Below, one piece after another: positions 1-8,339 of a stretch of 64,000 nucleotides of DNA. The stretch is from Shinella sp. CPCC 101442 (GTDB taxonomy: Bacteria; Pseudomonadota; Alphaproteobacteria; Rhizobiales; Rhizobiaceae). The stretch covers positions 1 through 64,000 of the forward strand of contig NZ_JALIQS010000001.1 of the NCBI RefSeq assembly GCF_024704725.1. Reading direction: 5' to 3'. How positions within the stretch are numbered: position 1 is the stretch's first letter; the number at the start of each line of letters is the position of its first letter. The translations under genes and the position numbers were made by a program. The notes under the pieces were generated by a model, which saw only the letters and a list, made by a program, of their open reading frames with translations, searched no databases and was not told the DNA's origin.

Positions 1-822
1 TTCCACCGCCGCATCGAGATCGGCATCGTCGAACACGATGAAGGGCGCATTGCCGCCAAGCTCAAGGCCGAGCTTCTTGATGGTCGGGGCGCACTGCTTG
101 TAGAGTTCCGCACCGATCTCCGTCGAGCCGGTGAAGGTCAGCTTGCGCACCGTCGGGTTCGCCGTCATCTCCGCACCGATCTCGCGGGCGGAGCCGGTGA
201 TGACCGAGAACAGGCCGGCGGGCAGGCCGGCACGCTCTGCCAGCACGGCAATCGCGATGGCGGAAAACGGCGTCTGCGAGGCGGGCTTCAGCACCATGGC
301 GCAGCCGGCGGCAAAGGCCGGGCCGGCCTTGCGGGTGATCATGGCATTCGGAAAGTTCCAGGGCGTGATGGCCGCCACCACACCGATCGGCTGCTTCATC
401 ACCAGGATACGCTTGTCTTTCTGGTGGCCGGGCACGATATCGCCATAGAGGCGGCGGGCTTCCTCGGCGAACCATTCGACGAAGCTTGCGCCATAGACGA
501 TCTCGCCGGTGGCTTCGGCCAGGGGCTTGCCCTGTTCCATGGTGAGGATGCGGCCGAGATCGTCCTTGTTGTCGATCATCAGCTCGAACCACTTGCGCAG
601 GATGCCCGAGCGTTCCTTGGCCGTGCGCGCCGCCCAGCCCTTCTGGGCGACGGCGGCCGCGTCGATGGCTTCCTTGGTTTCCGCAGCACCGAGCTTCGGC
701 ACATAGCCGACAAGCTCCCCCGTCGCCGGGTTCTTCACCGCGATGCCGCTGCCGTCGGCTTCGATCCAGCGCGTGCCAACCAGTGCTGCCTGACGCAGCA
801 GGCTCGGGTCTTTCAAGGTCAT
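1..822 (-). CDS. gabD: NAD(P)-dependent succinate-semialdehyde dehydrogenase-like aldehyde dehydrogenase, 3' part missing
   Basis: The first 274 codons of an ALDH-superfamily protein, running off the left edge; the family is about 480-490 residues, so the catalytic Cys lies outside the window. It begins MTLKDPSLLRQAALVGTRW at an ATG at 822. It shows the cofactor-domain motif 'ITPWNFP', then 'FTGSTEIG', and the catalytic Glu in 'ELGGNAPF' at residue 254, the position of the active Glu in E. coli GabD. The family oxidises an aldehyde (succinate semialdehyde in GabD) to the acid in the cytosol. It diverges from the transporter operon that starts at 986, with AT-rich palindromes between, so the two are probably co-regulated. 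Its substrate here may be an aldehyde from that operon rather than GABA-derived semialdehyde. Confidence 0.88.
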   Translation of the reverse strand, partial: MTLKDPSLLRQAALVGTRWIEADGSGIAVKNPATGELVGYVPKLGAAETKEAIDAAAVAQKGWAARTAKERSGILRKWFELMIDNKDDLGRILTMEQGKPLAEATGEIVYGASFVEWFAEEARRLYGDIVPGHQKDKRILVMKQPIGVVAAITPWNFPNAMITRKAGPAFAAGCAMVLKPASQTPFSAIAIAVLAERAGLPAGLFSVITGSAREIGAEMTANPTVRKLTFTGSTEIGAELYKQCAPTIKKLGLELGGNAPFIVFDDADLDAAVE

Positions 823-849
823 CGGAGTTCTCCCATTTCGCTCCATACC

Positions 850-929
850 ATTATATATCATATATTTTATTTGCAAGCCGCCAGACGCAACAAACACCTT
901 GCAAATCCTACATGATATATAATATATCA
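850..929. promoter_or_regulatory. AT-rich operator pair between divergent genes
   Basis: Two elements face each other in otherwise GC-rich DNA. A 12-base word ATTATATATCAT at 850-861 recurs inverted at 912-923. The right element is itself a palindrome, TGATATAT-A-ATATATCA (913-929), and the left contains ATATAT-C-ATATAT (853-865). The arrangement between gabD-like (minus) and the transporter operon (plus) fits binding sites for a dimeric repressor, for example a GntR-family protein. That family is a guess, because no such regulator gene is in the window. Confidence 0.55.
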
Positions 930-985
930 CCATTACACAGGGACTGAGGAGAGGACCTGCTATCGCATTCAATCGGGAGGACATC

Positions 986-2110
986 ATGAAATTGACCAAA
1001 TGGCTGGCAATTGCCGGCGTGATCACGCTTGCAGCCGTTCCGGCCGCGAGCGAGGACCTACCATTCCTGAAAAATGCCGCTGGACATGAGAAGCCATTTA
1101 CCATCGGCGTGTCCAACGGCTTCATCGGCAACGCTTGGCGCGCCCAGTTCGTAGCCGATATCGAGGCCGTCGCCGCCGAATTAAAGGCTGACGGCGACGT
1201 CAAGGACGTCATCGTGGTCAACTCCACCAGCGGCGCGAACGGACAGATCACCCAGATCAATTCGCTTCTGTCGCGCGGCATCGACGCGCTGGTGATCAAC
1301 CCGGTTTCCGGCGAAGCCCTCAAGCCAGTCGTCGCCCGTGCCGTCGCAGCAGGCGTGCTGGTCGTCGTCGTCGACAATCCGCTCGACATGCCGGACGTTC
1401 TCAATGTCCCGCTCGATCACACCCAATATTGGGGCATCGAGACGCAATGGCTGGTCGAGACGTTGAATGGCAAGGGCAACATCGTCGCAATCGAAGGACT
1501 TGCAGGCAACACCGCCAACGACTGGCGCGTGCGCGCCCGTGACGAGGTGCTGGCGAAAAACTCGGACGTGAAACTGCTGGCCTCCGTTCCGGGACAATGG
1601 GATCAGGCAACCGCCCGCGAAGCCATGACCGGCCTGCTCGCCGCCCACGACAATATCGACGGCGTACTGATCCAGGAGGTCATGCCGGAAGGGGCAATCC
1701 GCGCATTTACCGCCGCTGGCGTGCCGCTCAAGCCGATGACCGGCGACTATGTGCATTCCTATCTCAAATACTGGAAGGACACGCCGGAACTGTTGAGCGT
1801 GGTCGTCGCCAATCCGCCCGGCGTTGGCGCGGACGCCTTGCGTATCGCCACGGAACTCCTGCGCGGCAACACGCTGAATACCGAGGCACTCGTCGCCAAC
1901 CCGATTAACCCCTCCTACAAGAACACGATCGTCGTTCCCGAGCCCTACGTTATCGAGCGGGAAGCGAACACCGGGCGGAACTGGTGCACGGAAACGACGA
2001 AATGCATCTCGCTCGACGAGGCGCTGAAACTGCTCGACGGCAAGCCGGACAACTATTCGATCGACAGTTTCATGTCCGCCGACGGCATCCGCAAGCACTA
2101 CTTCAAGTGA
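986..2110 (+). CDS. CUT2-type sugar ABC transporter substrate-binding protein
   Basis: A 374-residue periplasmic binding protein of the type-1 (RbsB/Peripla_BP_4) fold. The N-terminus MKLTKWLAIAGVITLAAVPA is a Sec signal peptide with likely cleavage after 'AAS'. The mature part has family hallmarks such as 'TIGVSNGFIGNAWR', 'INSLLSRGIDALVINPVS' and 'VVVVDNPL'. A good ribosome-binding site (GGGAGG) precedes the ATG. It delivers a small sugar-like ligand to the membrane complex encoded at 2184-5661. There are two Cys near the C-terminus ('NWCTETTKC'), possibly a disulfide. The ligand cannot be read from sequence; the downstream enzymes suggest a lactone, glycoside or oxidised sugar derivative (inference). 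Confidence 0.9.
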   Translation: MKLTKWLAIAGVITLAAVPAASEDLPFLKNAAGHEKPFTIGVSNGFIGNAWRAQFVADIEAVAAELKADGDVKDVIVVNSTSGANGQITQINSLLSRGIDALVINPVSGEALKPVVARAVAAGVLVVVVDNPLDMPDVLNVPLDHTQYWGIETQWLVETLNGKGNIVAIEGLAGNTANDWRVRARDEVLAKNSDVKLLASVPGQWDQATAREAMTGLLAAHDNIDGVLIQEVMPEGAIRAFTAAGVPLKPMTGDYVHSYLKYWKDTPELLSVVVANPPGVGADALRIATELLRGNTLNTEALVANPINPSYKNTIVVPEPYVIEREANTGRNWCTETTKCISLDEALKLLDGKPDNYSIDSFMSADGIRKHYFK

Positions 2111-2125
2111 CGTTTCTCCCGAGAC

Positions 2126-2159
2126 GGAGCCGGGCCATGCAACAGACGGGCCCGGTTCC
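2126..2159 (+). other. stem-loop between SBP and ATPase genes
   Basis: GGAGCCGGGCC (2126-2136) pairs with GGCCCGGTTCC (2149-2159), with one G-T wobble. There is no T-tract, so it is more likely an mRNA-stabilising or attenuating hairpin after the binding-protein gene than a full terminator. Confidence 0.5.
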
Positions 2160-2183
2160 GACCGTCACGGAGAGGAGAAGACA

Positions 2184-3668
2184 ATGGCGCTGCGCCTTCA
2201 AAATATATCCAAAATTTATGGCCCGGTGCGTGCACTGGATGATGTTTCGCTGACGGTCGAGCCTGGCGAATGCCGTGCGCTCTATGGCGGCAATGGGTCT
2301 GGCAAGAGCACAACGGCGCGCATCGTCAGCGGCGCGGTCGCGCCCTCCGGCGGACAAGTCAAGATCGACGGCCAGTTCCTCGGCACCGCCCTTCCCCGAC
2401 GCGCGCGAATGTTGGGTATCGGCATCACCTTCCAGGAACTTAGCCTGCTTTCCGATCTCAGCGTCGCTGAAAATGTTGTCATCGGCGACGCACCGCGCCA
2501 TTTCGGCCTTTTCACCGATCGACGGCGTCTCTACGCCGATGCTCGTCGGCATCTCGCCGAGATCGGCCTCGAGCATTTCTGCGGCGTCAAGGCGAACGCG
2601 CTCCAGACGGGTGAGAAGTATCTCGTGGAGCTGGCGAAGGCGCTCTATCTCAAGCCGCGCTACATCGTTATCGACGAATTGACGACGACACTGCACGCCT
2701 CCGAAGTCGATATCTTCGCCCAACTGCTGGACAGGCATCTTGCTGACGGAGGTGGCGCGCTCTTCGTCAGCCACCGCCTGAACGAACTTCGCCGGTTCTG
2801 CTCGACAATCACCGTCCTTCACAACGGCCGACGCGTGGCGGATGAACGGTTGGAGGCGGTCAGCGACGCCGACCTGGTCGGTTGGGCGGGCGGGCGTTCT
2901 TCCGCCTCTGTCGCAACTGCGAACCGATCGGCGGCGACAGATCGGCCCACCGCCGTGAAGATCGACAATCTTCGTCTCGGCCGGCGCGAGGCCTCACTTC
3001 AGCTTTCCTTCGCCGCGGGCGAAATCGCCGGTCTTGGCGGACTTCCCGACCAGGGTCAGAAGGTGCTGCTTCGTATCCTCGCGGGCCTCACCCGGCCTGC
3101 CACCGAACCTGACATTTCCGTTGCCGGGAAGCGCCCCATCTTAGGCGCAGCGACCGACGCGGCAGGTGCGGGAATCGTCTTCGTCAGCGGAGACCGCGAC
3201 GAAACCGTATTTGCGGCGCGCAGCATCCGCGAGAACATGCTCGCCCCCTTTGTCGCCCGAGGCGCCGACCGGCCGAACGACGCATCACTTGCCGCTGCGC
3301 TCTCACTGCTCTCGACGCGCTACGCCGGCCTGGACATGCCGATGAGTTCGCTGTCGGGCGGCAACCAGCAAAAGGTTCTCATCGCCCGATGCATTCTCGC
3401 TGATCCAGCGCTGCTGGTGGCGGAAGACCCGACGAAGGGCATCGATGTCGCTGCGCGTGCGGACGTGCACCGGCTCTTTCGTGATCTTGCCGCAAAGGGC
3501 ACGACAATCCTCGTGACGTCCTCGGACGATCTGGAACTCGCGGATCTTTGCGACCGGGTGCTCGTCATGGATGATGGCGCGGTTGTCGCCGATCTCGACC
3601 GGGCCACAGGCGGCCTTTCGGCCCAAGCAATCGTCTCCGCCTACATGAAACAGGAGAAAGCGGCATGA
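2184..3668 (+). CDS. CUT2-type sugar ABC transporter ATPase (RbsA-like, two nucleotide-binding domains)
   Basis: A 494-residue tandem ATPase. Domain 1 has a Walker A 'GGNGSGKST' (35-43), but its signature is eroded ('LQTGEKYLVELAKAL' instead of LS-G-Q) and its Walker B region reads 'YIVIDELTTTLH'. Domain 2 has no intact Walker A ('GLGGLPDQGQKVLL'), as is usual in this family, but keeps 'LSGGNQQKVLIAR' and 'LLVAEDPTKGIDV'. It energises uptake with the permeases at 3665 and 4672. The 3' end overlaps the next gene by four bases (ATGA), indicating translational coupling. The weak signature in domain 1 is notable because domain 1 is normally the intact half. Confidence 0.9.
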   Translation: MALRLQNISKIYGPVRALDDVSLTVEPGECRALYGGNGSGKSTTARIVSGAVAPSGGQVKIDGQFLGTALPRRARMLGIGITFQELSLLSDLSVAENVVIGDAPRHFGLFTDRRRLYADARRHLAEIGLEHFCGVKANALQTGEKYLVELAKALYLKPRYIVIDELTTTLHASEVDIFAQLLDRHLADGGGALFVSHRLNELRRFCSTITVLHNGRRVADERLEAVSDADLVGWAGGRSSASVATANRSAATDRPTAVKIDNLRLGRREASLQLSFAAGEIAGLGGLPDQGQKVLLRILAGLTRPATEPDISVAGKRPILGAATDAAGAGIVFVSGDRDETVFAARSIRENMLAPFVARGADRPNDASLAAALSLLSTRYAGLDMPMSSLSGGNQQKVLIARCILADPALLVAEDPTKGIDVAARADVHRLFRDLAAKGTTILVTSSDDLELADLCDRVLVMDDGAVVADLDRATGGLSAQAIVSAYMKQEKAA

Positions 3669-4675
3669 GCGCGCTCCCCTCCGCCGCGCCGCGCCTGCGC
3701 AGCCATTCCGCCATCCCGGCGCTCGCCCTCGCCAGCCTTGGTCTCGGCCTGGCGGCGATCATCAATCCCGGCCTTGTCTCACCAGCGGGTCTGATCGGCT
3801 GGTCGACCTCGCAGCTCGGCCTCTGGGCGGCCGTGCTCGCTCAGACCGTTGTCCTCGTCGGCCGTGGCATCGACCTGTCGACGGGCGCGGCCGTCAGTCT
3901 CGTCAACGTGGTGGCGATCGCCCTCTTCGGTCTCGGCTGGCCGCTCTGGCTTGTTCTGCCCACAGCGCTTCTGACGGGGACCGTGATCGGCCTCGCCAAT
4001 GGCCTGTTGATCGCCGTCCTCAAGATAAACGCCTTGCTCGCTACTTTCGCCATGTCCTTCGTGCTGCTCGGCCTTAGCCTGCAGATTCAGCCTGCACCGG
4101 GTGGAATGGCGCCAATCGGCGCGGTGACGATGATGAACGGATCGAGCCTCGGTGTGCCGAACGCCCTCGTAGCTCTTCTTGCGCTTGTTGCACTCTGGCA
4201 GGTCCTCGCGCGTACCCGCTTCATGCTGCTTCTGCGCGGCACTGGAAGTGATCCGCAACGGGCCTTCAATTCCGGCGTGCCGGTGCTGCGAACGCGGCTT
4301 TGTGCCTACATCCTTGCCGGACTTTTCTGCGGGCTCTCGGGCATCTTCGTGACCTTGACCATCGGCGCAGGCGATCCGCTGATCGGTCAGCCCTACACGC
4401 TGCTGACCATAGCCGGCGCGGTCATCGGCGGCGTCGCGCTGATGGGCGGCTCTGGAAGTGGTATCGGCGCGATCCTTGGCTCGATGTTCATTGGCATCAC
4501 CGGCGAACTCGCGCTCGGGATCGGCCTCTCGCCCTTCTACCAGCAATTCATCGTCGGCACTGTGCTGCTGTGCGGTCTGGCGGGCGTCGTCCTGCTTCGC
4601 CGCTCGATCGACCGCACCGAGGATGCGCGCATCGCCCTCACCCTCAGCACCATCAGAAGAGGAGAAGCCGCATGA
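3665..4675 (+). CDS. CUT2-type sugar ABC transporter permease 1 (RbsC-like)
   Basis: A 336-residue hydrophobic protein of the BPD_transp_2 family with about 8-10 membrane segments. It contains the RbsC-like motifs 'LVGRGIDLSTGAAVSLVN' in the first third and 'AGAVIGGVALMGGSGSG' near the end. It pairs with the second permease (4672-5661) as a heterodimeric channel served by the ATPase at 2184. Four-base overlaps on both sides show a tightly coupled operon. Confidence 0.9.
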   Translation: MSALPSAAPRLRSHSAIPALALASLGLGLAAIINPGLVSPAGLIGWSTSQLGLWAAVLAQTVVLVGRGIDLSTGAAVSLVNVVAIALFGLGWPLWLVLPTALLTGTVIGLANGLLIAVLKINALLATFAMSFVLLGLSLQIQPAPGGMAPIGAVTMMNGSSLGVPNALVALLALVALWQVLARTRFMLLLRGTGSDPQRAFNSGVPVLRTRLCAYILAGLFCGLSGIFVTLTIGAGDPLIGQPYTLLTIAGAVIGGVALMGGSGSGIGAILGSMFIGITGELALGIGLSPFYQQFIVGTVLLCGLAGVVLLRRSIDRTEDARIALTLSTIRRGEAA

Positions 4676-5661
4676 ACGAGGCAAAGACCTCCGGTCCTAT
4701 CCCCTCCGAGGGGCAAGCCGGTACCTTCCGGACACTTCTGCTATTTCCCCATGCGGGCAGCTTCACCATCATCGCCGGCCTGGCGCTCACGGGCTTCGTC
4801 ATAAACCCCGCTTTTCTCTCGGCCACCAACCTGTGGAGCGTATTGTCCATCGCGGCTATGCTCTCTATCGCCAGCGCCGGCCAGACGCTCGTCATCCTGT
4901 CTGGCAACCAGGGCATCGACCTGTCGGTCGGCACGATCATGACCTGCGCGGCGCTGCTGGTTTCCGGCATCGGCGGCACGTCCGACGGCGCGCTCGCGCC
5001 GGCAGTGGCCGCCGCCTTGATCCTTGGCGCGGCAATCGGCCTCCTCAACGGGCTCGGTGTGCAAGTCCTGAGGCTCTACCCGCTGATCATGACGCTCGGC
5101 GTGTCCTTCGCCGTCGAAGGTCTCGGATTGGTCTATGCCCAGGCGCGCGCTCCCTCCATGCCGGGCCGTTTCATCGAGACGCTCGGTGTCGGCCGCTTTT
5201 GGGGCGTTCCATGGATCGTCATAGTCGCCGCAGGGCTCGCCATCGCCCTCACGCTGCTCTTGAGGTACAGCCGCTACGGCCGAATGCTCTATTTCGTCGG
5301 GTCCAATATACGCGCCGCGCGGGCGGCCGGCGTACCAACGGCCCGCGTCGTCATCGGGGCATATATGGCGAGCGGCATCCTTTCAGCACTCGCCGGTGTC
5401 GTGCTCTTTGGCTTTGCCGGGAGCGTCAACCTATCGCTCGGCGCGCCCTACACGATGATGTCGGTAGCCGCAGCCGTTATCGGCGGCGCGTCACTCAGTG
5501 GTGGACAGGGCAGCTTCGCAGGAACGGTACTCGGCGCGATCATCTTCACGCTCCTGACCAACCTGCTCATCACCCTCGGCTTCAGCCCGGCCCTTCGCTA
5601 CATCGCAAGCGGTCTCGTGCTGTTTGCCGTTCTGCTCGCAACGTCGCGCGAAACATCCTGA
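4672..5661 (+). CDS. CUT2-type sugar ABC transporter permease 2 (RbsC-like)
   Basis: A 329-residue inner-membrane permease starting MNEAKTSGPIPSEG. The same frame is open far upstream to 4300, but the ATG at 4672 overlaps the previous stop as ATGA, and the upstream extension is only an antisense-like reading of permease 1. It has the motifs 'LSGNQGIDLSVGTIM' and 'AAAVIGGASLSGGQGSFAG', parallel to permease 1. It forms the channel with permease 1. Confidence 0.9.
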   Translation: MNEAKTSGPIPSEGQAGTFRTLLLFPHAGSFTIIAGLALTGFVINPAFLSATNLWSVLSIAAMLSIASAGQTLVILSGNQGIDLSVGTIMTCAALLVSGIGGTSDGALAPAVAAALILGAAIGLLNGLGVQVLRLYPLIMTLGVSFAVEGLGLVYAQARAPSMPGRFIETLGVGRFWGVPWIVIVAAGLAIALTLLLRYSRYGRMLYFVGSNIRAARAAGVPTARVVIGAYMASGILSALAGVVLFGFAGSVNLSLGAPYTMMSVAAAVIGGASLSGGQGSFAGTVLGAIIFTLLTNLLITLGFSPALRYIASGLVLFAVLLATSRETS

Positions 5662-5681
5662 ATGGGGAAGGAAATACCTTC

Positions 5682-6659
5682 ATGTGCAATGCCGATATCG
5701 ATGCGAAAGCCGTGCCACATATGCGCGAACTCATGGCCGGCCTGCCGACGAACTGGGGAAAATGGGGCACCGAAGACGAGGTTGGCGCTCTCAACTACCT
5801 GACGCCGGCCGAGGTGCTACGGGGCGTTGCCTCCGTTCGCTCAGGCAAGACCTTCACGCTGCAGGTCCGTATGGGCGACCCGAGAGGCGATCCCGTCTGG
5901 CCGGGCCGCCGCGGAGCGCAACGTTTCAACCTTATGGACAAGGGCGACTTCATCTGCGGTCACGGACCGGACATCCCCGGATGCCACGAATTCGCCGACG
6001 ACCTGATGATCATGTATTTGCAGGGTTCCACCCAGTACGACGCACTTGGCCATGTCTGGTACGACGATCATATCTACAATGGCTTCGACGCGAAAACGAC
6101 GGCCGGCGGCATGCGCAAGGCCAGTGTCCTGCCGCTCGCGGAGCGCGGTATTGTCGGGCGCGGCATCCTGATCGACATGGCTCGCCATCGCGGCAAGGAT
6201 GTCCTCGGCAAAGGTGAGACCTTCGACCATGGCGACCTGATGGCCGCTGCCGAGGCGCAAGGCGTCCGCATCGAAAGGCACGACGTCCTGCTCGTGCGCA
6301 CCGGCTGGATCGGCTCTTTCTACCGTCGTGACCCGAACGAGTTCTACGCCGACTTCATCGAACCGGGTCTCACCTTCAGTCCGGCGCTGGTCGAATGGTT
6401 CCGGGATATGGAGATCCCAAACCTTGTGACCGATACCATCGCCAACGAGGTGACGCTGGAGCCGGAAACCGGCGTGATGATCCCGCTCCATTGCGCGCTG
6501 ATGCGCAATCTCGGCGTCGCCTTCACCGAAATCGCCGCCCTCGACGATCTGGCCGCGGACTGCGTCCAGGATGGGCAATGGACCTTCCTCTATACAGCCG
6601 CACCGCTGAAGGTCGTCAACGGCTCGGGCGCGCCGGTAAACCCTGTGGTCATCAAATAG
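5682..6659 (+). CDS. cyclase-family (kynurenine formamidase-like) metal hydrolase
   Basis: A 325-residue member of the cyclase/kynurenine formamidase superfamily (PF04199). The start is the ATG at 5682, twenty bases after the permease stop; a very long in-frame upstream opening (from 4458) runs through the permease and is spurious. The family metal motif HxGTHxDxPxH appears in the variant 'GSTQYDALGHVWYDD' (residues 115-129, Asp120 and His124), a form seen in longer 'cyclase family' proteins. Known relatives hydrolyse N-formylkynurenine, isatin or cyclic amides/lactones. Its place right behind a sugar-type transporter suggests it opens a ring or ester in the imported compound (inference). Confidence 0.82.
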   Translation: MCNADIDAKAVPHMRELMAGLPTNWGKWGTEDEVGALNYLTPAEVLRGVASVRSGKTFTLQVRMGDPRGDPVWPGRRGAQRFNLMDKGDFICGHGPDIPGCHEFADDLMIMYLQGSTQYDALGHVWYDDHIYNGFDAKTTAGGMRKASVLPLAERGIVGRGILIDMARHRGKDVLGKGETFDHGDLMAAAEAQGVRIERHDVLLVRTGWIGSFYRRDPNEFYADFIEPGLTFSPALVEWFRDMEIPNLVTDTIANEVTLEPETGVMIPLHCALMRNLGVAFTEIAALDDLAADCVQDGQWTFLYTAAPLKVVNGSGAPVNPVVIK

Positions 6660-6681
6660 CAACAACATGCAGGAGGATAAC

Positions 6682-7473
6682 ATGGCGAATACGGGACGCC
6701 TTCTTGGACATCACGCGCTTCTGACCGGAACCGGTGGCGGGATCGGGCTGGCCGTACTCGCCGCCTATCTCGCGGAAGGTGCCATATGCACGGCGATCGA
6801 TCTTGCAGACACCCCCGGCGAAGCCATCGAAGCACTATTGAAAGCTCACCGGTCGCAGCTCGACTATGTTGCAGCTGATGTCGCCGATGCGGCATGCGTT
6901 CGCGCCGTGATCGCCAAAGCCACGGAAAAGCGCGGGCCGATCAGCCGGTTGTTCAACAACGCAGCGATCTTCGATCTGGCGCCGGTGACGGAGGCGAGCG
7001 TCGAAAGCTTCGACCGGGTGTTCGGTGTGAACGTCAAGGGCATGTTCTTCACCATGCAGGCGGTACTGCGCCAGATGATCGAGCACGACGTCAAAGGGGC
7101 GATCGTCAATGTCGCCTCGCAGGCGGGACGGCGCGGCGAGCCGCTCGTAGCCCACTACTGCGCCTCAAAGGCAGCTGTCATCAGCTATACCCAGAGCGCA
7201 GGCCTTGCGATGGCCCCGCATGGCATCCGAGTCAACGCGATCGCGCCGGGCATCACCGATACCCCTATGTGGAGGACTGTAGATCAGCTTTACGCGCAAA
7301 GCATGGGCTTGCCGGTCGGCGAGCCGACGCAACGCTTCATCGGTGCGGTTCCCATGGGGCGGATGGGCCAGCCGCATGATCTGGCGGGCGCCGCCGTCTT
7401 CCTTGCAAGCGACGACGCCGCTTTCATCACCTGCCAGACGCTGAATGTCGACGGTGGGACTGTCATGTCCTGA
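6682..7473 (+). CDS. short-chain dehydrogenase/reductase
   Basis: A 263-residue classical SDR. The start is the ATG at 6682: the AGGAGG ribosome-binding site (6671-6676) lies between it and an upstream in-frame ATG at 6667, so the upstream start is unlikely. Cofactor motif 'TGTGGGIG' (15-22), 'NNAAIF' (92-97), catalytic Ser146, Tyr159 and Lys163 ('YCASK'), and the C-terminal 'NVDGGTVMS'. The Asp at the end of beta-2 ('AIDLAD') predicts NAD rather than NADP. It probably oxidises a hydroxyl group on the pathway intermediate. Confidence 0.88.
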   Translation: MANTGRLLGHHALLTGTGGGIGLAVLAAYLAEGAICTAIDLADTPGEAIEALLKAHRSQLDYVAADVADAACVRAVIAKATEKRGPISRLFNNAAIFDLAPVTEASVESFDRVFGVNVKGMFFTMQAVLRQMIEHDVKGAIVNVASQAGRRGEPLVAHYCASKAAVISYTQSAGLAMAPHGIRVNAIAPGITDTPMWRTVDQLYAQSMGLPVGEPTQRFIGAVPMGRMGQPHDLAGAAVFLASDDAAFITCQTLNVDGGTVMS

Positions 7474-7523
7474 CGCATCGCCGATAGATCCCTTCCCATT
7501 TTTGCAATCGAACAGGAAATCCC

Positions 7524-8339
7524 ATGACACCCTCCCTCATCGCCGTGAACGGCACCAACCTCTATGTCGAGGACAGCGGCGAGCCCGATTTGCCCGTCAT
7601 ACTCTGCCTGCATTCGCTGTTCCTCGATTCCCGGATGTTTGATGGCCTCGTCGCCTATTTTTCAGAGGAATACCGGATCGTCCGTCCCGAGTTTCGCGGA
7701 CAGGGCCGCAGTGACCTTTCCGGCGCTCCGATCATATCCATGGACGATTGCGCCGAAGACATGTTGGCGCTGATCGAACATCTCCGACTTCGCGATATCC
7801 GCCTCATCGTGCAATCGATGGGTGGCGACGTCGCTGCGCGCATGGTCGCGGCTCGGCCAGAGCTTTTCTCAATGCTCATTATGCTCGGTTCCTCCGTGCA
7901 AGAAGAAGATCGAGCGAAAATCGAGCGGCTGCGCGCCTGGGTAGGGCGTGCCGGCGAGATGGGTTTCATCAACAAGGCGCTCGACGAAACCATGGAAATC
8001 ATGCTCGGCGCAACGACCCGTAGCGACCCGGCCAAAGCAGCGCTGGTCACGCTATGGGAGGATCGCATCAGTGCCGTACCGCGCAGGCTGCTTCCGGCGA
8101 TGAAAGGCGTGATTGAGCGGGAGGACGCATTGCATCTCCTCGACAAGATCAACATTCCCGTTCTTTTGGTGAATGGTGAGGAAGATTTCCAGCGTCCGCC
8201 CGAATGGGCGCAGGAATGCGCGTCACACCTCAAGGACGCTACAGTCGTAGTCGTCCCGAAAGTGGGGCACAGCCCGACCCTCGAAGCGCCTGAGTTTGTC
8301 CTGCCGAAGGTGCGTGAGTTCCTGGAGACAGGCAAGTGA
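7524..8339 (+). CDS. alpha/beta hydrolase
   Basis: A 271-residue alpha/beta-hydrolase-fold protein resembling the 3-oxoadipate enol-lactonase/haloperoxidase type. The nucleophile elbow is 'VQSMGG' with Ser98, where the usual first Gly (GxSxG) is Val. The acid is probably in 'NGEEDF' and the base is His249 in 'VGHSPTLEAPEF'. The oxyanion-region motif HG is 'HS' (residues 30-31). It is likely an esterase or lactonase acting in the same pathway as the cyclase-family protein. The stop overlaps the GTG start of the GMC gene. Confidence 0.85.
   Translation: MTPSLIAVNGTNLYVEDSGEPDLPVILCLHSLFLDSRMFDGLVAYFSEEYRIVRPEFRGQGRSDLSGAPIISMDDCAEDMLALIEHLRLRDIRLIVQSMGGDVAARMVAARPELFSMLIMLGSSVQEEDRAKIERLRAWVGRAGEMGFINKALDETMEIMLGATTRSDPAKAALVTLWEDRISAVPRRLLPAMKGVIEREDALHLLDKINIPVLLVNGEEDFQRPPEWAQECASHLKDATVVVVPKVGHSPTLEAPEFVLPKVREFLETGK

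Noticed and set aside
4458-6659. A 733-codon plus-strand frame
   Set aside because: Its first 400 codons are a shadow of the two permeases (Arg/Pro/His-rich). Only the part from the ATG at 5682 is a real protein (cyclase family).
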